From Niveispirillum sp. (GTDB lineage: Bacteria; Pseudomonadota; Alphaproteobacteria; Azospirillales; Azospirillaceae): a DNA stretch of 38,504 nucleotides. The notes under the pieces are model-generated. The model did not search any database. It saw nothing but the letters and a program-made list of their open reading frames with translations, and was not told where the DNA came from. A program made the translations under genes and the position numbers. Each line of letters opens with the position of its first letter. The stretch's first letter is position 1. Location of the stretch: positions 1 to 38,504 of the forward strand of contig NZ_JAGOGJ010000063.1 in assembly GCF_017996735.1 (NCBI RefSeq), in the 5' to 3' direction. Shown here one piece after another: positions 17,698 to 24,656 of this stretch.

Positions 17698-18653
17698 GCG
17701 ACCTCACCCTGGATGATCGGTTTGGCCAGCGGCGGTCCCGATCCTGCGCTACCGCCCGTGACCGGGAAATGGCGGCGCAGAAAGCGAAGCACGCCGTCGT
17801 TGAAGGCGTCGTTGCGATCGCCCGCGACCATATGGCCCGCCCCCTCGACCTCTAAAATCTCCGTCTGTGGCACCAGCGTTCGAAGATCCTGGATACCCGC
17901 CTCATCAATCATGTCCGACAGCATGCCGCGAATGAGCAGCGTCGGAGCCGTGATGGCCGGGCCCATAGCGCGGGCCTCGCTTACGAAGGTTGGCGGCTCG
18001 ACACGCTGGGTGCCCATAAGTCGGGGGTCCCAGTGCCAGTATAACCGGCCATCCTCCCGCCGTCGCAGATAGCGCATCAGGCCCGACAGGTTGCCCGAGC
18101 GCGCACGCGCCGGGTTATAAGCGGCGATGGCATCCGCAGCTTCCTCAAGGCTGGCAAATCCGCAACCATGTTCGGTCATGAATCTGTGGATCCGCACCGC
18201 CCCCTGCGGATTGACGGTCGGTACGATGTCGACGAGCACAAGTGCCGCCACCCTCTCTGGATGGCGGCCGGCGACAAGGAAAGAAGTCATCCCTCCCATC
18301 GATGCCCCGACCAGCGCCAAGGGCTGACGTTCTGCGGCCATGAGATGCACCAGGTCCCCGGTAAGGGCTGTCGCCGAATAGTCACCGTGAGGGGACCAGT
18401 CGCTTCCGCCGTGGCCGCGCGCATCGAACAGCAAGACCCGATAACCCGCCTTCGCCATTTCGGCACCGGCGGATTTCCAGGCGTGCCGCGTCTGGCCGCC
18501 ACCGTGAAGGAAGGCGACCACGGGCGCGTCCGTTGCGCCGCCTGTTGCGACCTCAAGCGAGATCTGCGGCGCGACCTTCACCCGATCGACGCGAAAACCG
18601 ACGGGCGTCAGGCCCCCAGACGGGGCGATCGGCACGGAAGCTGTTCGGCTCAT
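17694..18653 (-). CDS. alpha/beta hydrolase
   Basis: Cytoplasmic alpha/beta-fold hydrolase of 319 residues. The oxyanion motif HGGG is at 50-53, DARGHGGSD at 77-85 and the nucleophile elbow GASMGG carries Ser118. The acid is probably the Asp in LIRGMLSDMID, and the base is the His in GAGHMV near the C-terminus. ATG at 18653 is taken as the start. A longer frame runs back into the SDR gene but encodes Cys/Ser/Pro-rich sequence with no homology signal. The ribosome site is weak. It may open a lactone or ester or cleave a C-C bond of a ring-derived dicarbonyl. The substrate is unknown. Confidence 0.88.
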   Translation of the reverse strand: MSRTASVPIAPSGGLTPVGFRVDRVKVAPQISLEVATGGATDAPVVAFLHGGGQTRHAWKSAGAEMAKAGYRVLLFDARGHGGSDWSPHGDYSATALTGDLVHLMAAERQPLALVGASMGGMTSFLVAGRHPERVAALVLVDIVPTVNPQGAVRIHRFMTEHGCGFASLEEAADAIAAYNPARARSGNLSGLMRYLRRREDGRLYWHWDPRLMGTQRVEPPTFVSEARAMGPAITAPTLLIRGMLSDMIDEAGIQDLRTLVPQTEILEVEGAGHMVAGDRNDAFNDGVLRFLRRHFPVTGGSAGSGPPLAKPIIQGEVA

Positions 18654-18717
18654 GACGACATCACCGTCACAGGCCGAACAGCGTGGGTCCGGCTTGCTGG
18701 AACATGATGACGGCCGA

Positions 18718-19506
18718 TCATGGGGTGATCGCATAGCCGCCATTGACGGGGTAGACCTGACCCGTAATCCAGCTCGCCGCGTCCGAGCCGAGGAAGAGGA
18801 TCAGGTTTGCCGCGTCGTCGGGCTCCCCCAGCCGGCGGATCACATAGGATTTCAGCATTTTGGCAACGGCTTCCTCGCTTTCCAGATAGCCGGCAATGCC
18901 AGGGGTGCGGACACTTGAAAGTGCCACGCAGTTCGCGGTGATCAGATTGCGGCCGACTGCCTTGGCGAGCGCCCGCATGAAGCCGGCGGCAGCGGCCTTG
19001 GCACCGGAATAGACCGCCAGGTGCGGCTCACCAACGCGGCCCGCATCCGATATGACCGTGACGATGCGGCCATATTTGCGCTCCATCATGCCCGGAACGA
19101 CCGCCTTGCAGGCATTCAGGACACCGAAGAAGTTGGTGCCAACCCATTTCTGCCACTCTTCCGGGCCCGTTTCCCAGAACGGTTTGACATCCGCCGGATC
19201 TTCGACCGGGCCGGCATTGCCGGCATTGTTCACAAGTATGTCGATACGATCGAATGCAGTATTGGCGCGCGCAACCATGTCTGTTACGGCCGCGAGATCG
19301 GTAATGTCGGCCTGGACCGGCAAGGCCTTAACACCCATCGCCCGGATCTCTTCGGCCACCGCTTCGGCGCGGTCCAGATGGAAATCATTGACGATGATGC
19401 CACCGGCGTTGGACGCCGCAAAGTGAAGGCACGTTTGCCGGCCCACGCCCTGCCCCCCGCCGGTGACCAGCGCGATCCGCCCCTTAAGGTCCAGAATATC
19501 TGTCAT
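18718..19506 (-). CDS. short-chain dehydrogenase/reductase (SDR)
   Basis: Classical SDR of 262 residues with TGGGQGVG (15-22), VNNAG (92-96), catalytic Ser153, Tyr166 and Lys170, and the C-terminal ITGQVYPVNGGY. An acidic residue (Asp41) at the end of the second strand favours NAD over NADP, which fits an oxidative step such as 3-hydroxyacyl-CoA dehydrogenation. It is the first gene of the minus-strand arm of the cluster and is divergent from the thiolase gene. The shared 172-bp promoter region contains two TGAC-type operators. Confidence 0.92.
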   Translation of the reverse strand: MTDILDLKGRIALVTGGGQGVGRQTCLHFAASNAGGIIVNDFHLDRAEAVAEEIRAMGVKALPVQADITDLAAVTDMVARANTAFDRIDILVNNAGNAGPVEDPADVKPFWETGPEEWQKWVGTNFFGVLNACKAVVPGMMERKYGRIVTVISDAGRVGEPHLAVYSGAKAAAAGFMRALAKAVGRNLITANCVALSSVRTPGIAGYLESEEAVAKMLKSYVIRRLGEPDDAANLILFLGSDAASWITGQVYPVNGGYAITP

Positions 19507-19540
19507 TTTTACCGTTTCCGCTTCAGTCTGTGATCATTGT

Positions 19541-19579
19541 ATTGACTTTAGCGTACTGATGTTTGAATAGTACGTCAAT
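19541..19579. promoter_or_regulatory. double operator between SDR and thiolase genes
   Basis: Two adjacent imperfect copies of the cluster motif are visible: ATTGAC-TTTAGC-GTAC from 19541 and TTTGAA-TAGTAC-GTCAAT (19562-19579). Together they form an outer inverted repeat ATTGAC/GTCAAT with an inner GTACT/AGTAC pair. The position suits control of both divergent transcripts. Confidence 0.5.
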
Positions 19580-19678
19580 CACGTTCGGCAAAGATGGTCT
19601 GTCCGATCCCGGTTCGACCGCAGCCGCGATCGCAACCCGGAAAGCACGATGCCCGGGACCGTTTCCAAAGAGGTAGCC

Positions 19679-20908
19679 ATGTCAGATGATATCTACGTGA
19701 TCGGCGTCAGCATGACGCGCTTCGGCAAGTTTCTCGATCGCTCGGTAAAGAGCCTTGTCGCCGAGGCCGTGAACAGCGCGCTCATGGATGCCGGCGCCAA
19801 AATCACGGATATTGGCGCCGCCTATTATGCCAACACGACGCAAGGCATCATGGACGGCCAGCTATTGATCCGTGGTCAGGTGGCGTTGCGTCCGCTTGGC
19901 TTTGCGACGATCCCGATCGTCAATGTCGAGAATGCCTGTGCAAGCGGAACGACGGCACTGCAGCAGGCGATGGTCTGCCTGAAGGCGGGCGTCACCGACG
20001 TCGCCATCGCGGTCGGTGTCGAGAAGATGTATGATGACGACAAGGTCAAGTCGAACAGGATTTTCGACGGTGGCTGGGATGTTGCCGAAGCCGACGACCT
20101 GATGGCGCGCCTGACGCGGATCGGCGATGGTGTTGAGATACCGGCAGGCGTCGCATCGGTGCGCAGCCCCTTCATGGAGCTTTATGCGTCATTGACCAGG
20201 GGGCATATGAAGGCGTTTGGCACGACCCAGCGTCAGATCGCCACGGTTTCTGCGAAGAACCATCATCACTCGACGATGAACCCGCTCTCGCAATATCAAA
20301 ATGACATGACGGTGGATGAGGTGCTTCAGGCCCGGGCCATCCAATGGCCCCTGACGCTGCCCATGTGCGCCCCGATCAGTGATGGTGCCTCGGCGGTCAT
20401 CCTGTGCCGGAAGGAGGCGCTTTCTCGCTTTCCGGGCGCCCGGCCGGTCCGCCTGCTCTCCTGTGTGCTGACAAGCGGCAGCGACCGTGAGTGGACCGAC
20501 TTCGGGCAGCACATGTGCCGGATTGCGGCCAAGCAGGCCTATGACCAGGCTTGTGTCGGCCCCGGGGATATGTCGGTCGCCGAAGTCCATGACGCTTCGG
20601 CCTTTGCCGAGATCATTCAGACGGAAAATCTCGGCCTTTGTGAGATTGGTCAGGGCGGCTGGATCGCCGAGCGTGGCGAGACGAGCCTGGGCGGTCGCAT
20701 CCCGGTCAACCCGTCCGGTGGGCTTGAGTCAAAGGGCCATCCGATTGCGGCCACCGGCCTCGCGCAGATCTACGAACTCACGCAGCAACTGCGCGGCACC
20801 GCCGGTCGGCGGCAGGTCGAAGGGGCGCGATTTGCCATTGCAGAGAATGGCGGCGGCTTCCATGGCGTCGAGGAGGCGGCGGCCTGTGTGACCATTCTGG
20901 CGGCGTGA
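19679..20908 (+). CDS. SCP2-type thiolase (acetyl-CoA acyltransferase-like)
   Basis: Thiolase-fold protein of 409 residues of the SCP-x/lipid-transfer group. The acyl-accepting Cys87 is in NACASGTTAL, and His354 is in SKGHPIAATG. The second catalytic Cys of classical thiolases (CxGGG) is replaced by Asn390 in ENGGGFHG, as is common in SCP2-like thiolases. The start at 19679 is set by AAGAGG five bases upstream; a longer frame from 19649 lacks this. It probably performs the last thiolytic step of a beta-oxidation-like route on a branched or ring-derived acyl-CoA. No DUF35 partner gene is present. The crotonase-family gene follows after 47 bases. Confidence 0.9.
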   Translation: MSDDIYVIGVSMTRFGKFLDRSVKSLVAEAVNSALMDAGAKITDIGAAYYANTTQGIMDGQLLIRGQVALRPLGFATIPIVNVENACASGTTALQQAMVCLKAGVTDVAIAVGVEKMYDDDKVKSNRIFDGGWDVAEADDLMARLTRIGDGVEIPAGVASVRSPFMELYASLTRGHMKAFGTTQRQIATVSAKNHHHSTMNPLSQYQNDMTVDEVLQARAIQWPLTLPMCAPISDGASAVILCRKEALSRFPGARPVRLLSCVLTSGSDREWTDFGQHMCRIAAKQAYDQACVGPGDMSVAEVHDASAFAEIIQTENLGLCEIGQGGWIAERGETSLGGRIPVNPSGGLESKGHPIAATGLAQIYELTQQLRGTAGRRQVEGARFAIAENGGGFHGVEEAAACVTILAA

Positions 20909-20955
20909 CACCACAGGGGGGACGCGCGATTATCCGGCTGTCGAGGGGAGAGATC

Positions 20956-21723
20956 ATGGAAGCCTTGAAATCCGACTATGTTGACGATGGTATCCAACGG
21001 ATCGCCATGGCCCGGCCGCATGTCATGAACGCCATTGATGGGGTCATGCGGCGGGAGTTCGAGGAGGCGGTGGCGGCGGCCACCGCCGATCCCGACGTGC
21101 GTGCCATCATCATCACGGGCGAGGGTCCGCATTTCTCGGCGGGCGGTGATATACCGTTTCTGAAGGGTATGAGCACGGCGGAGATCCATGAATATCACCG
21201 CGCGGCCCTTGGTCTGGTTCGGGCCATCGCGCTCTGTCCCAAGCCGACGATCGCGGCGGTCCGCGGGGCCTGCGCGGGTGGTGCCTTCGGCTTCGCGCTG
21301 TGCTGCGACTATCTTCTGGCATCGCGCACGGCGTTCTTCAGCGCACAGTTCCTGCGCATCGGCCTCGTCGCGGATATGGGGATCGGCTATTTCCTCACGC
21401 ATCGGGTGGGTGCGCACAAGGCGCGTAAACTGCTTCTCGACAACCGGGTGGTGAGGGCCGAGGAGGCTGAAGCGCTTGGCCTTTGTGATGCGCTTCACGC
21501 GGAAGATTCGCTGGACGCCGAGACGCTGCATTTGGCGCGGCGGCTTGCCGAACTCCCGCCGCGCGCCGTTCGCCAGACCAAATGGCTGATGCGTCAGGCA
21601 GAAGGAAGCCTCACCCGCTTTTTCGATGCGGAGATGAATGCGGCGGCCGAATGCCTGGGCAGTCAGGAATTTATCGAGGGCACGACCGCCTTTTTCGAAA
21701 AGCGTCCCCCGCGGTTTCGATGA
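20956..21723 (+). CDS. enoyl-CoA hydratase/isomerase family protein lacking both catalytic Glu
   Basis: Crotonase-fold protein of 255 residues. The oxyanion-hole segments HFSAGGDI (59-66) and RGACAGGA (103-110) are conserved, but the positions of the two hydratase glutamates are Gly112 and Phe132. An Asp at 140 in VADMG recalls dienoyl-CoA isomerases, although their other acidic residues are missing. It is therefore unlikely to be a plain hydratase. An isomerase, thioesterase or ring-cleaving C-C hydrolase of the same fold is possible. The ATG with GGGGAG upstream is preferred to the GTG at 20905, which overlaps the thiolase stop (GTGA). Confidence 0.88.
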   Translation: MEALKSDYVDDGIQRIAMARPHVMNAIDGVMRREFEEAVAAATADPDVRAIIITGEGPHFSAGGDIPFLKGMSTAEIHEYHRAALGLVRAIALCPKPTIAAVRGACAGGAFGFALCCDYLLASRTAFFSAQFLRIGLVADMGIGYFLTHRVGAHKARKLLLDNRVVRAEEAEALGLCDALHAEDSLDAETLHLARRLAELPPRAVRQTKWLMRQAEGSLTRFFDAEMNAAAECLGSQEFIEGTTAFFEKRPPRFR

Positions 21724-21800
21724 TCGCTCGGACCGAAGGCCCGGCCAGATGGTGAGAGCAGTGCGCGTCGCGTTGCGATGATGTGCCATGAAGCCCATTG

Positions 21801-21818
21801 ATTGACTGTTAAGTCAGA
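21801..21818. promoter_or_regulatory. ATTGACT-GTTA-AGTCA operator
   Basis: TGACT and AGTCA flank a four-base centre, the same design as the perfect palindrome at 16373. It lies 78 bases after the second crotonase gene and 267 bases before the TetR ATG. It is far from any annotated start, so it may be an upstream site for the TetR gene or mark a lost gene. Confidence 0.5.
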
Positions 21819-22014
21819 ATTTTGCGGTCGCTGCTATGTTCTTGATGCGTGCGCCTGCTCATAATAGCCGGTGAAGGCGTACACTGGGCGTCCGCCGGCC
21901 CGTTGCTCCAGTGTCTGGCCTGGCTATTGCGGATCCCATTCAATATCCGGCGCCTGGGGTGGGGGCAATTGCCGGGGCCATCCCTGTTCAACACTGTGCT
22001 GACAGGCAATAGTA

Positions 22015-22043
22015 TTGACGTAAGAGTGCTCCACATTTATCAT
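22015..22043 (+). promoter_or_regulatory. sigma-70 promoter of the TetR gene
   Basis: TTGACG (22015-22020) and TATCAT (22038-22043) are separated by exactly 17 bases. The -35 box overlaps an ATTGAC half-site of the cluster operator, consistent with autoregulation. TTTATCATAC occurs at 22036-22045 and again at 22053-22062 as a direct repeat spaced by 17 bases. Confidence 0.6.
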
Positions 22044-22084
22044 ACAAAGTAATTTATCATACTGGCATTATCGGAAGGTAGCCT

Positions 22085-22885
22085 ATGCCCCGCTGGGAGA
22101 ACGGCTTTCAAACAAACGAGGAGATTCAGCGCTACAAGCGTTACGCGGTGATCCGCGAAGCCGCGCGGATCATGTCGCGGCGAGGCTTTCATAACACCTC
22201 GCTGGATGAAGTCGCGAAGGTGCTCGGTATCTCGAAAGGGACACTTTATAACTATGTCGCGGACAAGCAGGAGATCCTGTTCGAGTGCCACAATATCGCG
22301 CTTGATCTGGGGGACTGCGCCGCGCAATTCGCCAGGGAAGCGGGTGGCCTGGGGATCGACAGGCTGCGACTTCTGCTGAAATGCTACATCATCTGGATGT
22401 ATGGGCAGGCAGGGGTGGGCGGTCTGACATTTGATGTGAATGCGTTACGTGCCGATGATCGCGTGGCGGTGATTGAACGGCGGGATGCGATGGAGGCAAA
22501 CCTCGTCGCGCTTCTTCAGGAAAGCATCGCGGATGGGAGCATCCGGGCCTGCGACGCAAGAATCGCGGTCTACGGAATGATGAGTGCGATCAACGGTATG
22601 TCGATCTGGTTTTCGCCTGAAGGTCGCCTTACCATCGAGCAGGTTGCCGACGAGCTTCTGGATATGTTGACGCTGTCCCTCGCGACGCGGCCAGAAAAGC
22701 TTGCCCCCTATCCGCCGATCCCGGCCTATCCGGCCCCGGACACCCCATTGCGATTTTTCGATCGAAGGTCGCCGGTTGCCGCTCGTCCGGACAAACCAGC
22801 CGAAAGCAGGACAAGGACCTCTTCGCCCCGCAAAAAAACGGTTTCGTCGCCAAAGCGCAAGACGCGGAAGAGCGGCGTGGAATGA
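22085..22885 (+). CDS. TetR-family regulator with basic C-terminal tail
   Basis: Repressor-type regulator of 266 residues. The helix-turn-helix is at about 36-60 (NTSLDEVAKVLGISKGTLYNYV), and the ligand domain spans roughly 65-205. GGAAGG precedes the ATG by six bases. The last 44 residues form a Pro/Arg/Lys/Ser-rich, apparently disordered tail ending in SSPKRKTRKSGVE. Such a tail is unusual for TetR proteins and may add non-specific DNA contact. The gene follows the acyl-CoA cluster and is the obvious candidate to bind the TGAC-N6-GTCA sites. TetR relatives in such clusters usually sense a CoA thioester. Confidence 0.9.
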   Translation: MPRWENGFQTNEEIQRYKRYAVIREAARIMSRRGFHNTSLDEVAKVLGISKGTLYNYVADKQEILFECHNIALDLGDCAAQFAREAGGLGIDRLRLLLKCYIIWMYGQAGVGGLTFDVNALRADDRVAVIERRDAMEANLVALLQESIADGSIRACDARIAVYGMMSAINGMSIWFSPEGRLTIEQVADELLDMLTLSLATRPEKLAPYPPIPAYPAPDTPLRFFDRRSPVAARPDKPAESRTRTSSPRKKTVSSPKRKTRKSGVE

Positions 22886-23056
22886 GGCTCTTGCCCCAAT
22901 AACTTTGTTTATGAGGCGTGTTGTTCCCGGATACGGCTCGGGCCGGCGTGACGGGTCATGGCACCGGACGATTTTGCTTCGCTATCAATCCGCCAGGCAG
23001 CGAACTCCGGCCGTTGGCAAAGAGGCGCCGCAGAAGCGTATCGGTCCGCAATGTCA

Positions 23057-23764
23057 TCACCCAGCGCCGGTTAAAGGGCAGCACCGCCCCACCGCGCGTT
23101 CTGTGAACTTGATGACCTGACGCACATAATCCTCCGGCGTCAGACCGCGGCGGCGATGCTTGCCACGCTTGATGTACCAGTCCTGCAGCAATGGTTTGAT
23201 CAGGGCGGCGGTCATGGTCGCATCCTCCAGGACGAACTGGCCGGTTTCCTGACCGGCCAGCAGCGCCCCGGCAATCAGCCCTTCGGTCAACAGTTCACTG
23301 GCCACCGCCATGTCGCGACTGGTCTTGGGAAAGGCCTTGGCTTCCATGAAGGCGAAGACGAACCAGGGATGCATCACCTCCGTCAGGTAGATGTGGGTCT
23401 CCAGCAGCCAGCGCAGCCGCTCCGCCGGGTCGGCGGGAACATCGGCCGCCTGTTGCAGCACTTCCTCCGCGACCCCGGTAACTTGGCCCAGGATCATCAG
23501 CAGCAGCGTTTCCTTGCTGTCAAAATAGGTATAGAGCGCCCCCATGCTCAGGCCCGACCGCTCCGTCAGGTCGCGCAGCGACATGGAATGGAAGCCCTTG
23601 CGATTGGCCAGATCCAGCGTGGTCTCGATGATACGGCCCAGATTGGCGACGGCGACGGCGGGCTTCTTCACCCGGATCGTGGCCTGATGGCGGTCCAGGA
23701 TACGCCCGCATAACGCCTCCATCGACAGGTCGTGCCGCGCCTGGAATTCCCGCAACGTCCCCAT
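23057..23764 (-). CDS. TetR-family regulator (block 3)
   Basis: TetR protein of 235 residues. The helix-turn-helix is at about 60-81 (SMSLRDLTERSGLSMGALYTYF). It is preceded by an unusually long N-terminal extension of about 40 residues (MGTLREFQARHDLSMEALCG onward) of unknown role. The ATG at 23764 has GAGGTG upstream and is preferred to a GTG at 23779. It is divergent from the SDR/acyl-CoA dehydrogenase pair, and the palindrome at 23835-23849 in the shared 110-bp promoter is its likely operator. By context it should respond to an acyl-CoA or the pathway substrate. Confidence 0.9.
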   Translation of the reverse strand: MGTLREFQARHDLSMEALCGRILDRHQATIRVKKPAVAVANLGRIIETTLDLANRKGFHSMSLRDLTERSGLSMGALYTYFDSKETLLLMILGQVTGVAEEVLQQAADVPADPAERLRWLLETHIYLTEVMHPWFVFAFMEAKAFPKTSRDMAVASELLTEGLIAGALLAGQETGQFVLEDATMTAALIKPLLQDWYIKRGKHRRRGLTPEDYVRQVIKFTERAVGRCCPLTGAG

Positions 23765-23805
23765 ACCCACCTCTCCCACACCATCAGGCTAACATGGATT
23801 GGCCA

Positions 23806-23834
23806 TTGCCCAATTTTCCATGACAGACTATATA
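23806..23834 (+). promoter_or_regulatory. sigma-70-type promoter of the SDR/acyl-CoA dehydrogenase pair
   Basis: TTGCCC (23806-23811) and TATATA (23829-23834) are separated by 17 bases, and the SDR ATG follows 40 bases later. The operator at 23835 abuts the -10 box, so a bound repressor would block initiation. Confidence 0.6.
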
Positions 23835-23849
23835 GTGAGCGCTCGCTCT
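23835..23849. promoter_or_regulatory. TetR-type palindromic operator
   Basis: TGAGCG-CT-CGCTCT is a near-perfect inverted repeat with the GAGCGCTC core typical of several TetR operators. It sits directly downstream of the -10 box and between the divergent TetR and SDR genes. Confidence 0.6.
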
Positions 23850-23874
23850 TATTTTGTCATGAAGGGAAGTTTTG

Positions 23875-24642
23875 ATGGCCGTGTTCAGCGATCTGGCCGG
23901 GCGCACGGCCCTGGTCACAGGGGCGTCCGGCGGTCTGGGGCGGCATTTCGCCGAGGTGCTGGCCCGGTCTGGCGTGCGGGTGGCCCTGGCCGCCCGGCGC
24001 CGGGAGAACCTGGACCAGGCCTGCGCTGCCATTCGGGCGGCAGGGGGCGAGGCTATTGCCCTGTCGCTGGATGTCACCGATGACACCTCTGTCCAGACCG
24101 CAGTGACCGGGGTTGCCGATGCGTTCGGCGGGCTGGACATCCTGGTCAACAATGCCGGGGTGACGGCCAATGCGCCGGCCCTGGAACTGTCGGAAAAAGA
24201 TTGGGACCGGGTGCTGGACACCAATCTGAAAGGCTGTTTCCTGGTGGCCCGGGCAGCGGGCCGCATCATGCGGGATCAGGGGAGGGGTGGTGCGATCGTC
24301 AATATCGCCTCCATCCTCGCCGACCGGGTGGCAGGGCAAGTGTCGGCTTATGCGGCGTCGAAGGCCGCCCTGGTGCAACTGACCCGCAGCCTGGCGCTGG
24401 AACTGGCCCGGTACGACATCAGGGTCAATGCACTCTGCCCTGGCTATGTGGAAACCGACCTGAACCAGGATTTCTTTGCAGGTTCCGCCGGTCAGTCGTT
24501 AGTCCGCCGCATCCCCATGCGCCGGCTGGGGCGTTTGCGGGACCTGGACGCCCCGCTATTGCTGCTTTGTTCCGACGCCGGTGCCTTCATGACCGGTGCC
24601 GCCATCCCCGTCGATGGCGGTCACCTCGTCTCCTCCCTCTGA
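23875..24642 (+). CDS. short-chain dehydrogenase/reductase (SDR)
   Basis: Classical SDR of 255 residues with TGASGGLG (15-22), VNNAG (91-95), catalytic Ser146, Tyr159 and Lys163, and a PVDGGH end. Arg residues right after the second strand (AARRR, 39-43) favour NADP(H). The ATG at 23875 follows an AAGGGAAG ribosome site; the codon before it in frame is a TTG that gene finders may pick. It is co-transcribed with the acyl-CoA dehydrogenase gene 14 bases downstream. The pair probably oxidises or reduces a hydroxyacyl-CoA and desaturates an acyl-CoA in one short route. Confidence 0.92.
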   Translation: MAVFSDLAGRTALVTGASGGLGRHFAEVLARSGVRVALAARRRENLDQACAAIRAAGGEAIALSLDVTDDTSVQTAVTGVADAFGGLDILVNNAGVTANAPALELSEKDWDRVLDTNLKGCFLVARAAGRIMRDQGRGGAIVNIASILADRVAGQVSAYAASKAALVQLTRSLALELARYDIRVNALCPGYVETDLNQDFFAGSAGQSLVRRIPMRRLGRLRDLDAPLLLLCSDAGAFMTGAAIPVDGGHLVSSL

Positions 24643-24656
24643 CCGGAGAATGTTCC

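Larger units (their letters stand above)
21724..22084. other. intergenic region with operator and TetR promoter
   Basis: No gene is supported in these 361 bases. A 67-codon frame at 21849-22052 has no recognisable product and no clear ribosome site. The region contains the operator at 21801, the promoter at 22015 and a repeated TTTATCATAC, all described separately. Confidence 0.5.

Noticed and set aside
21849..22052. Small plus-strand frame in the gap before the TetR gene
   Set aside because: No ribosome site or similarity, and it runs through the promoter boxes of the TetR gene.
22886..23056. Possible gene or attachment site in the gap between the two TetR genes
   Set aside because: No frame with a start and family signal, and no direct repeat or integrase nearby to support an att site.
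24201..24656. Upstream extension of the second acyl-CoA dehydrogenase into the SDR gene
   Set aside because: The acyl-CoA dehydrogenase homology starts at the ATG at 24657, which has a ribosome site; the extension overlaps a conserved SDR frame.
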